DNA from: an uncultured Treponema sp.
Lineage (GTDB): Bacteria > Spirochaetota > Spirochaetia > Treponematales > Treponemataceae
Assembly (NCBI GenBank): GCA_905236465.1
Contig: CAJOQA010000252.1
Location: forward strand, 1 to 5,916
DNA length: 5,916 bases
Direction of reading: 5' to 3'
The notes under the pieces are model-generated. The model saw nothing but the letters and a program-made list of their open reading frames with translations, made no database searches and was not told the DNA's origin. The translations under genes were made by a program, and so were the position numbers. Positions 1-5,916 of this stretch are shown piece after piece (position 1 is the stretch's first letter; each line of letters opens with the position of its first letter).

Positions 1-257
1 ACACCACCATTGCAAACTAAAGCATAGTCTAGAGATATGTCAGGGAAGCTTATTCTTTTATACTGTTCAATAGACCTTGTTGTAACCGGAACAAAAAGAA
101 TGTGGCTTGCTACTTCTTGCAGCAGGGAATGCGTTTTTTTTGTAATAAATGAAATTTCTTTTGCCTGGTATAATTCAACATTTATCTTGTCTTTTCCAAT
201 ATCATATTTGTATGAGTAAATAAGAGTATTGTCTAAATCGCAGGCAAATAGTGTCAT
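1..257 (-). CDS. HAD-superfamily phosphatase of Ter operons, N-terminal part (cut by window edge)
   Basis: Translating the minus strand from the ATG at 255-257 gives 85 uninterrupted codons to the left edge, so the C-terminal part is missing. Residues 4-12 (FACDLDNTL) are HAD motif I: D7 would be the phosphorylated nucleophile and D9 the general acid. PVTTRS near residues 57-62 fits motif II with its conserved Thr/Ser. The segment ends in LVCNGG, as in the Cof / sucrose-phosphatase-like branch, where a C2-type cap and motifs III and IV would follow. By family knowledge it is a Mg-dependent cytosolic phosphatase of a small phosphorylated metabolite; the substrate cannot be read from the sequence. 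HAD enzymes of this type recur in the biosynthetic arm of Ter operons with ATP-grasp and phosphoribosyltransferase genes, which I would expect further left. The start is fixed by motif I lying right after it. No clear Shine-Dalgarno precedes it, and it begins only 15 nt after a strong inverted repeat. Family assignment is firm, exact role is inferred. Confidence 0.88.
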   Translation of the reverse strand, partial: MTLFACDLDNTLIYSYKYDIGKDKINVELYQAKEISFITKKTHSLLQEVASHILFVPVTTRSIEQYKRISFPDISLDYALVCNGG

Positions 258-272
258 AATGAAAACTGTATT

Positions 273-302
273 TTTAACAAGGGGCTTAAGCCCCTTGTTA
301 AA
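273..302. terminator. Possible bidirectional terminator or intercistronic hairpin
   Basis: The core AACAAGGGGC-TTAA-GCCCCTTGTT forms a GC-rich stem with a four-base loop, an A-rich 5' flank and a UUGUU 3' flank. It reads the same on both strands, as bidirectional intrinsic terminators do. The U-tract is short and interrupted, and the downstream gene starts only 15 nt later in the same direction, which argues for partial termination, attenuation or an RNA-processing/stabilising hairpin rather than a full stop. Confidence 0.45.
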
Positions 303-352
303 GCCCCTTGTTAAAGCCCCTTGTTAAAGCCCCTTGTTAAAGCCCCTTGTTA
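288..352. repeat. Five exact tandem copies of a 13-bp unit
   Basis: The unit AAGCCCCTTGTTA occurs five times head to tail with no mismatch, at 288-300, 301-313, 314-326, 327-339 and 340-352. It begins 5 bp after the ATPase stop codon on the minus strand and lies wholly between genes. Exact copies of a short unit are typical of slipped-strand expansion, so copy number may vary between strains. On the transcribed strand each copy reads TAACAAGGGGCTT. A collapsed or inflated copy count from assembly is also possible. Confidence 0.97.
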
Positions 353-356
353 AAAA

Positions 357-2999
357 TTACTTATTTTTTCTTACAAAAATTTTGCGTATTAAGTCAACAG
401 GAATAATTAAAAGTCCTAGTCCCATAGCAAACAAAAGAGCTTTAGGAGCGAGAGTAACCGTTCCAAAAACAGATCCACCAAATTCAATAATCAAAGTCTG
501 TAAAACAAATATAGAAGCCATTACAAGAATAAAGCGCTTGTTTTCACTTAGGTGCTCAAACAGGTTTGCTTTTTCAGACCTGGTGTTCAAACTATTAAAA
601 ATAATTGAATAGATGAAGAAGGCAAACATAAATGTTCTTGTATACATTTCTGCGTCTTGATGCCCCTCTGGTACGATAAAAGATGTTAAGTTGCAAACAT
701 CCTTTAATATAATAATGGAAACCAATGTTATAAACACAGAGGATGTTCCTATTGCTGACTTTATATACCTGGATAAGATATTATCCGTTCTTAAAGCAGG
801 CTTTTCATTCATGTAGCGTTCCAAAATAGGCTCGCCACCAAAAGCCATTGCAGCAAGGGTATCCATTATCAAGTTAATCCAAAGAATCTGAACAATAGAG
901 AAAGGCTCTATAATTCCAAAAACAGGGGCAAGAATGTTCATGAGCAAGGTACTGATATTGACAGTCAGCTGGAAGATTAGGAATTTTTCAACTGACTTTG
1001 CCATTGTTCGGCTGTTCAAAACACAGTCCTTTATAGAAGTCAAAGAATTGTTAAGAATAACAACGTCTCCTGCTTCTTGAGCAACCGCTGTACCGTCTCC
1101 CATAGCAAAACCTATATCTGCCTGTTTTAGGGCAGGAGCATCATTTACACCGTCACCAGTCATGCCACAAACATTCTCTAGCTGCTGGGCGATTGAAACA
1201 AGACGTTTTTTATCCAAAGGCTTAGCACGGCTTACCACCCTAAGGGCAGGTAGCTTTTTCTTAAGCTCTTCATCAGAAAGACTTGCTAGAGTTTCGTGTG
1301 TTAAAACAACATCTGTCTCTTCATTTTTTAAGATACCGGCTTCCTTTGCTATTGCAACAGCAGTCTCCTCTGCGTCTCCTGTTACCATAACAACCTGAAT
1401 GCCTGCTTTGTTCAAAGTCTTTACAGTTTCAATAGCATCTTTACGGACATTATCCCTAAGGCAAAGAACGGCTAGAAGTATTGTCTTTCCGTTTACAATT
1501 TTTGCTACAGAAAGAAGTTTCATGGTGCGCTTTGCCTCATTTACCATCTGCTCTTCAACTTTCTTTTTGTCTTCCGCGCTAAAGGCTTTTTCTGTTCCGT
1601 TAGAAAAATAATGCGTTACCTGATTTATTATATTTTCAGTGGCACCCTTCCAGTAAAGGCTGCCATCCTTAAGTTTTGCGGTAGCGCACTTCTTTTCCGA
1701 ATCAAAACCGCTTACTTCCTCCAGCTTAGAAAAATCAGCTTTAGATTCATCATAGCCATTGTTTAAAGCATAGGTAAGAAGCGCACGATCCATGTTGTTA
1801 CTGCCAATGGCCTTACCTTCTGAAACTTTTGATAAGTTATTCAAGGTGATAGCGTCTATAAAGTCAGGGTCTACGATTTTATCGCAGATACTGCCATCCC
1901 CAGTTATAAACTCAACTAAAGACAAGTTACCTTCTGTAATTGTTCCTGTTTTATCGCTGAACAAAACATTCATGTATGCACTGTCAGAAAAAGCTGACTT
2001 GTGGCTTACAAGAATATTTTTTTTGTACATGGATTCAGTGTTCATAGACTGAACCAAGCTATTCATCATGGGGAGGCCTTCAGGAACAGCCATGATTACT
2101 ATTGAAGCCATAAGCATTACAGCTTCTGCTACGAGAAGAAGAATTGTTACCAAAAACTTTCCTTCTTCCGGAGTATTATTGATAAGTGAGAAAACAACAT
2201 GCAAAACACCTGCTAAGGTTGCGGCAATTACACCGATCTTTCCGATTCCGGCAGCAACCTTTTCAAGCTTAAGGCTAGAAGTGTCTTTCCGCTCTTCTTC
2301 CTCGCCTTGGTCTGTAAGGGCCTTGTTTATTTTTCCAAGCTCTGAATTATCACCAATAACAGTAGCAAGCAGGTACCCTTCCCCTGAAGTAACAACAGAA
2401 CCCATGAAAACTTTACATTCACAAGAATAGTCTGTGCTTTCTGCGTTTTCCATTGAAGTTGTAGGCTTCTTGCTTTCATCCCTAGACTCACCGTTTAGGG
2501 CAGCCTGGGACACTTTTACGCTTCCGTCAAACAAGAGGCCGTCAACCGGAACTTTGTCTCCTGGCTGAATAAGAACAGTGTCGCCTTTTACAATCTCACT
2601 AGTCAGGATTTTTATCAGCTTGCCGTTTCGGATTACTTTTGCAAAAGTCTTATTATATTCTTCTTGCAAAGCTTCGCTTCTTGAAGTGTTTCTGTATTCA
2701 GATAAAGTACTAAAGCCTGTTGCGAGCGCAATTGCAAGGATAATACTAAGAATCTCAACTACATCATTTTCACCGCTTAGGGCTTGAACATAGTGCCCCA
2801 AGACTGCAAGCACTATCTTTAAGATTAGGGCAGCACATAATACTTTTATCCAAATATCATCAAATGCCCCTATAAACATTTTAAGAAGGGACTCTGTCTC
2901 TTTTTTTGAAAGAGCATTAGTCCCGTCTTTTGTCTTGCTTTCTGCAACTTGAGAATCAGAAAGCCCCTTCATCAAATCCAATTTACTAAAAGATTCCAT
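357..2999 (-). CDS. PMCA-type calcium-translocating P-type ATPase (P2B-like)
   Basis: This complete 880-residue P-type ATPase probably pumps Ca2+ out of the cytosol across the inner membrane. It has a cation-ATPase N-terminal region (1-45), a first hydrophobic pair (about 50-96), an actuator domain (about 100-245) with PGDKVPVDG at 146-154 and NGES at 169-172, then TM3-TM4 (about 253-305) with PEGLP at 306-310. The phosphorylation motif DKTGT is at 349-353 (D349). KGATE at 451-455 marks the nucleotide domain. DNVR at 516-519, TGDA at 540-543 and TGDGVNDAP at 614-622 are the P-domain motifs. Six more membrane segments follow (about 672-868). E307 in TM4, N681 in TM5, and N709 and D713 in TM6 (LWINLIMDT) are the expected ligands of a single PMCA-like calcium site. 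There is no C-terminal calmodulin-binding tail. It starts 21 bp after the TerZ-like gene, so it is part of the operon. Motif variants are NGES for TGES, DNVR for DPxR and TGDA for TGDN. Another divalent cation is possible. Confidence 0.93.
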   Translation of the reverse strand: MESFSKLDLMKGLSDSQVAESKTKDGTNALSKKETESLLKMFIGAFDDIWIKVLCAALILKIVLAVLGHYVQALSGENDVVEILSIILAIALATGFSTLSEYRNTSRSEALQEEYNKTFAKVIRNGKLIKILTSEIVKGDTVLIQPGDKVPVDGLLFDGSVKVSQAALNGESRDESKKPTTSMENAESTDYSCECKVFMGSVVTSGEGYLLATVIGDNSELGKINKALTDQGEEEERKDTSSLKLEKVAAGIGKIGVIAATLAGVLHVVFSLINNTPEEGKFLVTILLLVAEAVMLMASIVIMAVPEGLPMMNSLVQSMNTESMYKKNILVSHKSAFSDSAYMNVLFSDKTGTITEGNLSLVEFITGDGSICDKIVDPDFIDAITLNNLSKVSEGKAIGSNNMDRALLTYALNNGYDESKADFSKLEEVSGFDSEKKCATAKLKDGSLYWKGATENIINQVTHYFSNGTEKAFSAEDKKKVEEQMVNEAKRTMKLLSVAKIVNGKTILLAVLCLRDNVRKDAIETVKTLNKAGIQVVMVTGDAEETAVAIAKEAGILKNEETDVVLTHETLASLSDEELKKKLPALRVVSRAKPLDKKRLVSIAQQLENVCGMTGDGVNDAPALKQADIGFAMGDGTAVAQEAGDVVILNNSLTSIKDCVLNSRTMAKSVEKFLIFQLTVNISTLLMNILAPVFGIIEPFSIVQILWINLIMDTLAAMAFGGEPILERYMNEKPALRTDNILSRYIKSAIGTSSVFITLVSIIILKDVCNLTSFIVPEGHQDAEMYTRTFMFAFFIYSIIFNSLNTRSEKANLFEHLSENKRFILVMASIFVLQTLIIEFGGSVFGTVTLAPKALLFAMGLGLLIIPVDLIRKIFVRKNK

Positions 3000-3008
3000 A
3001 CCGCTAAA

Positions 3009-3019
3009 CCTTATTCCTC
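3009..3019 (-). promoter_or_regulatory. Weak ribosome binding site of the calcium ATPase
   Basis: The minus strand reads GAGGAATAAGG ending nine nucleotides before the ATG at 2997-2999. AAGG has acceptable spacing; GAGGAA matches better but is 14 nucleotides away. Initiation is likely weaker than at the TerD genes, consistent with a membrane pump needed in lower amounts. Confidence 0.5.
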
Positions 3020-3020
3020 A

Positions 3021-3620
3021 TCAGAAAAATCTTTTTGAGATGTCATTGATATAGGATGCCTGAATTCCTTCTCCAACAGCGTTGAATTTCCATTCATCTC
3101 CATCCCTATAGACCTCTCCAAATATGACGCCTGTGCTGCCAGAATAATCGTCTGTCAAGTTGTAGCGACATAATTCTGAATTATTGCTTTTGTCAACTAC
3201 ACGGATAAAAGCATTTTCCACTAAGCCAAAGTGCTGCTTCCGTTCCTTGCCCTTGTAGATATTCACTGCGATGACAATTTTATTGATTGAAGCGGGCACC
3301 TTTTTCAGGTTAATGGAAACCTGCTCATCATCTCCGTCTCCGCCACCTGTAAGGTTGTCACCATGATGGGTTACGGCCCCAGAGTAATGGGTCAAATTGT
3401 TAAAGAAAACAACATCGTTATCAGATTTTAATTTGTCATTTTCCAAAAGATATACAGATGCATCACAGTCTATATCCTGTGGCGTCCCGTTTATAAGGTT
3501 TGAAAAGAAACCTTTCTTTTGCTTAACTTCGTCCCAGCCAAGTCCCACAAAAATTTCTGACAAACCAGGTTTTTCCTTTGTTAAACTTACTTTTTGTCCC
3601 TTTGACAAACTAATAGCCAT
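3021..3620 (-). CDS. TerD-family calcium-binding stress protein, TerZ-like
   Basis: A 199-residue member of the TerD family, probably a cytosolic or membrane-associated calcium-binding beta-sandwich protein. It opens with the family N-terminus (LSKGQKVSLTKEKPGL, residues 5-20) and VGLGWD (25-30). A Lys/Phe/Gly-rich insertion follows (about 33-49), absent from the two neighbouring TerD proteins, then IDCDAS (50-55). The acidic calcium loop DNLTGGGDGDDEQ is at 88-100. The insertion, the IDCDAS form and HHGDNLTG are traits I associate with TerZ-type members rather than TerD/TerE. The C-terminus (SYINDISKRFF) lacks the GLAALCxxYGIDV ending of the other two. The start is supported by AAGGAG six nucleotides upstream of the ATG. 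It lies 21 bp after the second TerD gene and 21 bp before the ATPase. The TerZ assignment is from memory of that subfamily; membership of the TerD family is certain. Confidence 0.9.
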   Translation of the reverse strand: MAISLSKGQKVSLTKEKPGLSEIFVGLGWDEVKQKKGFFSNLINGTPQDIDCDASVYLLENDKLKSDNDVVFFNNLTHYSGAVTHHGDNLTGGGDGDDEQVSINLKKVPASINKIVIAVNIYKGKERKQHFGLVENAFIRVVDKSNNSELCRYNLTDDYSGSTGVIFGEVYRDGDEWKFNAVGEGIQASYINDISKRFF

Positions 3621-3626
3621 ATTTAA

Positions 3627-3632
3627 CTCCTT
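3627..3632 (-). promoter_or_regulatory. Ribosome binding site of the TerZ-like gene
   Basis: The minus strand reads AAGGAG, then TTAAAT (six nucleotides), then the ATG at 3618-3620. This is a near-consensus Shine-Dalgarno site and supports the annotated start. Confidence 0.85.
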
Positions 3633-3641
3633 GTATTTTTT

Positions 3642-4220
3642 TTAAGCTACATCAATTCCATAGTAAGAGCAGAGGGCAGCAAGTCCTCCCTGGAAACCGT
3701 TCCCTATGGCATTGAATTTCCATTCACCATTATGCTTGTAAAGCTCGCCTACTACAATGGCAGTTTCTATAGAAAAATCTTCTCCCAAATCGTAGCGGAC
3801 AACTTCCTCGCCTGAATCCTGATCCACTATGCGGATAAAAGAATTGTTTACCTGACCGAAATTCTGTCCCCTGGCATCCGCATCGTAAATGGTACAAGTA
3901 AAGGCAATCTTTTCTATATTTGAAGGAACTTTAGAAAGGTCAACCATAATCTGCTCATCATCACCTTCGCCGGCTCCGGTGCGGTTATCGCCCATTGACT
4001 CAACGGCCCCACTTGGATGCTTTAAGTTATTGTGGAAAATAAAGTCCTTGTCGCTCGGGCACTTTCCATTTGCCCCCAACATAAAGGCTGATGCATCCAA
4101 GTCATAATCGGCACCTTCAAAAGCATTTACATCCCAACCAAGACCTACCATCAAATGTTTTAGGCCTGGCTTTTCCTTTGTCAAACTTATCTTTTGTCCC
4201 TTTGATAAACTAACAGACAT
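3642..4220 (-). CDS. terD: TerD-family tellurium-resistance/stress protein, second copy
   Basis: A full-length 192-residue TerD protein. Characterised members bind two Ca2+ ions in a beta-sandwich fold and contribute to resistance to tellurite, phage and envelope stress by an unknown mechanism. Visible motifs are VGLGWD (25-30), DLDASAF (40-46) and the acidic loop DNRTGAGEGDDEQ (78-90). It ends in GLAALCSYYGIDVA, as TerD/TerE proteins do. Hand alignment with the upstream copy shows 23 differences in 192 positions (about 88% identity, no gaps), so the two are tandem paralogues. Two differences fall in the calcium loop: Gly83 to Ala and Asp85 to Glu. Its start is only 10 bp after the previous stop codon, and its ribosome binding site overlaps that stop, implying coupled translation. 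It could equally be labelled TerE, since the two families are hard to separate without a tree. Confidence 0.95.
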   Translation of the reverse strand: MSVSLSKGQKISLTKEKPGLKHLMVGLGWDVNAFEGADYDLDASAFMLGANGKCPSDKDFIFHNNLKHPSGAVESMGDNRTGAGEGDDEQIMVDLSKVPSNIEKIAFTCTIYDADARGQNFGQVNNSFIRIVDQDSGEEVVRYDLGEDFSIETAIVVGELYKHNGEWKFNAIGNGFQGGLAALCSYYGIDVA

Positions 4221-4226
4221 AATTTT

Positions 4227-4233
4227 TCCCCTA
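4227..4233 (-). promoter_or_regulatory. Ribosome binding site of second terD, overlapping the upstream stop codon
   Basis: The minus strand reads TAGGGGA, then AAAATT, then ATG. The TAG at 4231-4233 is the stop codon of the first terD, and the same bases begin the AGGGG Shine-Dalgarno-like element, seven nucleotides from the start. A ribosome terminating on one gene would sit on the initiation site of the next, which suggests translational coupling. Confidence 0.75.
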
Positions 4234-4809
4234 CTCTACATCAATTCCATAGTGACTACAAAGAGCCGCAAGACCGCCTTGGAAACCACTGCCTATAGCG
4301 TTAAATTTCCAGTCCCCATTATGCTTGTAAAGCTCGCCTACCACAATAGCAGTTTCAATAGAAAAATCTTCACCTAAATCATAGCGGAGAATTTCTTCTC
4401 CAGAATCTTGATCCACTATGCGGATAAAGGCATTGCTTACCTGACCAAAATTCTGTCCCCGTGAATCTGCTTCGTAAATGGTGCAAGTAAAGGCGATTCT
4501 TTCTATGTTAGAAGGAACTTTAGAAAGGTCAACCATAATCTGCTCGTCATCCCCATCACCACCACCAGTGCGGTTATCGCCCATTGATTCAACAGCCCCA
4601 CTCGGGTGTTTCAAGTTACTGTAAAAAATAAATTCCTTTTCTGAAGGGCACTTTCCATTTGCCCCTACCATAAAAGCTGATGCATCCAAATCGAAATCAG
4701 CACCCTCAAAAGCATTTACATCCCAGCCAAGACCTACCATAAGATTTTTTAGTCCTGGTTTTTCTTTTGTCAAACTTACCTTTTGACCCTTTGAAAGACT
4801 AATAGCCAT
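4231..4809 (-). CDS. terD: TerD-family tellurium-resistance/stress protein, first copy
   Basis: A full-length 192-residue TerD protein and the first TerD gene in transcription order. Visible family motifs are the conserved N-terminus LSKGQKVSLTKEKPGL (5-20), VGLGWD (25-30), DLDASAF (40-46) and the calcium loop DNRTGGGDGDDEQ (78-90), which has the full set of acidic residues. NFGQV and NAFIRIVDQDSGEE follow in the second half, then FGL-type ending GLAALCSHYGIDVE. No signal peptide or membrane segment is apparent. The start is well supported by AGGAG eight nucleotides upstream. It lies 35 bp downstream of the TelA-family gene and is almost identical to the next gene. TerD and TerE are not cleanly distinguishable here. 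Function by family: a calcium-binding protein of the Ter stress response. Confidence 0.95.
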   Translation of the reverse strand: MAISLSKGQKVSLTKEKPGLKNLMVGLGWDVNAFEGADFDLDASAFMVGANGKCPSEKEFIFYSNLKHPSGAVESMGDNRTGGGDGDDEQIMVDLSKVPSNIERIAFTCTIYEADSRGQNFGQVSNAFIRIVDQDSGEEILRYDLGEDFSIETAIVVGELYKHNGDWKFNAIGSGFQGGLAALCSHYGIDVE

Positions 4810-4817
4810 AATAAATA

Positions 4818-4822
4818 CTCCT
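4818..4822 (-). promoter_or_regulatory. Ribosome binding site of first terD
   Basis: The minus strand reads AGGAG, then eight nucleotides (TATTTATT), then the ATG at 4807-4809. This is a strong, well-spaced Shine-Dalgarno site and fixes the start. The surrounding 35-bp gap is AT-rich, but I see no convincing promoter in it. Confidence 0.85.
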
Positions 4823-4844
4823 GTAAAAATATTTTAAAATTACC

Positions 4845-5916
4845 CTATTTTATTGGGGCACCAAATTTTGCATTAAATTCAGTCTTGATTTTCTCAAGCT
4901 TTTGGGCGCTCTCAATGCGCTTCTTGCTGCCGTCAGCTTGAATCTTGTTGACCTCATCAATTCCGCTGACAATCTTCTTCCAAGTAGTTTCCAAAGTCTC
5001 TGCTGTGATGGAAGTTTGCTCAGAAAGCTGCATTGCGGCCTTTGCAGTATCAACTGTATTCTGGGCATTTCTAACCATCATCTCATTCATCTTTTTGTCA
5101 AGGCCTGCCAAGGATTCTGTCATCAGCTTTTGCCGCTTAAGCATGATTGCCTGAGCAATACCCTGTTTCATTATGGGAAGCCCGATTAAAAAGTATTCAT
5201 TTACTTTGCTTATAATATTATAATTTGTAAACTGCTGGATATTAATCTGTGGGAGAGACTGCAAAGCAACATTCTGTGCGGTAAGCAACATAGTGTACTG
5301 CTTTTCCATCATCTGCTTAGCAGTAGTCAGTTTGCTGATATAGTGTGAAAGCTCTTCATTTCCAGTCTGCTGCTTTAGCATTGTCTGCCTTTCAATTTCA
5401 TTGTTAAGATTTATCGTACACTGCTCTGCTGCATAGATATAAATTTTTAAGGCATGAAAAGTATTTAAGTTTGCGTCGTACATAGTTGCAAGTTTTCTGT
5501 TACCGCTTCTTGATTCCTCTTCGTACCTTTTTAGCTCAGCATAGATTTTGTCTATGTCCACGCTGATTTTTTGGTACTTAGCAACAAAGGCTTCAAGTTT
5601 TTTCTTAAGGTTAGAAAAGAGACCTTTTTTCTCGTTAAGCTCTTTGGGGTCAATTTGAGAAAAAAGTTTGCTGAATATATTAAGAAGTTTTGTTGTCTCA
5701 CCTTCTAGTAGCATGGCCCTAGTCTGGTCTTGAACTACGGCATCAGAAACACGGGACATTTCATCCATAGCTTCCCTACCAAACATCTGTATAGCATCAA
5801 GGTTTGACAAGTCCATTGATTGTACTAAGGACTGGACTTCAGCTGAATTGACCATTTCCCTTTCCATCTTTGCCATCAAGGCGTTCTGGTCAAAAACAGC
5901 AGGTTTTACATCAGTA
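4845..5916 (-). CDS. telA: TelA-family toxic anion resistance protein (5' end beyond window)
   Basis: This helical, Lys/Glu/Gln-rich protein belongs to the TelA / toxic anion resistance family (KlaA of plasmid RK2, YceH of Bacillus), which accompanies TerD genes and has no established biochemical activity. Family traits are the predicted coiled-coil middle (about residues 80-205, counting from the TTG at 5879), the block KVNEYFLIGLPIMKQGIAQAI (225-245), followed by LKRQKLMTESLAGLDKKMNEMM (247-268), and a helical tail ending in FNAKFGAPIK. It has no signal peptide or membrane segment in the visible part. The frame stays open upstream of the first internal start codons (TTG 5879, ATG 5876): 12 more sense codons (TDVKPAVFDQNA) reach the window edge. 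The true start is therefore outside, and 356 codons are visible. Family members are usually some 360-400 residues, so only a short piece is missing. It is followed after 35 bp by the first TerD gene and is probably early in the operon. Confidence 0.92.
   Translation of the reverse strand, partial: TDVKPAVFDQNALMAKMEREMVNSAEVQSLVQSMDLSNLDAIQMFGREAMDEMSRVSDAVVQDQTRAMLLEGETTKLLNIFSKLFSQIDPKELNEKKGLFSNLKKKLEAFVAKYQKISVDIDKIYAELKRYEEESRSGNRKLATMYDANLNTFHALKIYIYAAEQCTINLNNEIERQTMLKQQTGNEELSHYISKLTTAKQMMEKQYTMLLTAQNVALQSLPQINIQQFTNYNIISKVNEYFLIGLPIMKQGIAQAIMLKRQKLMTESLAGLDKKMNEMMVRNAQNTVDTAKAAMQLSEQTSITAETLETTWKKIVSGIDEVNKIQADGSKKRIESAQKLEKIKTEFNAKFGAPIK

Larger units (their letters stand above)
271..356. 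repeat. Palindrome with an expanded half: one inverted copy facing five direct copies
   Basis: A single inverted copy of the unit, TAACAAGGGGCTT at 275-287, abuts the five direct copies with no spacer. The inner palindrome has perfect 15-bp arms (273-287 and 288-302). The outermost arms are also perfect over 17 bp (271-287 against 340-356), with exactly 52 bp (four units) between them. The simplest reading is an ancestral 34-bp perfect palindrome whose right half was expanded. The inverted copy could pair with any of the five direct copies. Confidence 0.95.

Noticed and set aside
37..219. Open frame on the plus strand at the left edge
   Set aside because: It lies antisense to the HAD gene, whose minus-strand frame has a clear DxD motif and is uninterrupted. 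The plus-strand translation resembles nothing.
271..356. Tandem repeats as a possible CRISPR array
   Set aside because: The 13-bp units abut without spacers and are shorter than CRISPR repeats; no cas gene is present.
2068..2430. 120-codon open frame on the plus strand
   Set aside because: It is the complement of the conserved ATPase actuator/TM3-TM4 region and has a Ser/Thr-rich composition typical of antisense shadows.
3561..4809. Recent gene conversion among the three TerD genes, suggested by the near-identical N-termini
   Set aside because: The first 20 residues match at protein level, but the DNA differs at many synonymous sites between all three genes. Family-wide conservation of this segment explains it better than a recent exchange.
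4810..4844. Possible internal promoter in the AT-rich gap before the first terD
   Set aside because: A TAAAAT-like box can be found, but with no convincing -35 partner, and such boxes are expected by chance in DNA this AT-rich.
5874..5879. TTG at 5879 or ATG at 5876 as the true start of the TelA-family gene
   Set aside because: The frame continues open for 12 codons to the window edge, there is no Shine-Dalgarno before these codons, and the protein would be short for its family.

Overview
The window is one face of a tellurium-resistance-type (Ter) stress operon, with every gene on the minus strand. In transcription order, from the right edge to the left, it holds: a TelA-family protein (open at its 5' end), two very similar TerD proteins, a third and more divergent TerD-family protein of TerZ type, a PMCA-type calcium P-type ATPase, and the first 85 codons of a HAD-superfamily phosphatase that runs off the left edge. 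Gaps between the first five genes are 35, 10, 21 and 21 bp, so they are almost certainly co-transcribed. A 99-bp gap separates the ATPase from the HAD gene and holds an unusual repeat structure.

The DNA is AT-rich (about 40% GC by eye), with AGGAG-type ribosome binding sites and ATG starts. This suggests a low-GC anaerobe, either a clostridial Firmicute or a Treponema-like spirochaete. I lean slightly to Treponema from general resemblance, but nothing in the window proves it. There is no transposase, tRNA, rRNA or CRISPR array. The non-coding DNA consists only of short gaps, so no gene-free stretch exceeds about 100 bp.

Together the genes suggest a calcium-linked envelope or oxyanion stress module. 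TerD-family proteins are known calcium-binding beta-sandwich proteins, and all three here keep the acidic calcium loop. TelA is a helical protein that commonly accompanies them. The ATPase would export calcium across the inner membrane. The HAD phosphatase matches the enzyme type seen in the biosynthetic arm of Ter operons, and the rest of that arm probably lies beyond the left edge.

The most unusual element is at 271-356. A perfect 34-bp palindrome appears to have had its 13-bp right half expanded to five exact tandem copies, leaving one inverted copy at one end. The RNA could form several mutually exclusive hairpins only 15 nt before the start codon of the HAD gene, which has no visible Shine-Dalgarno sequence.
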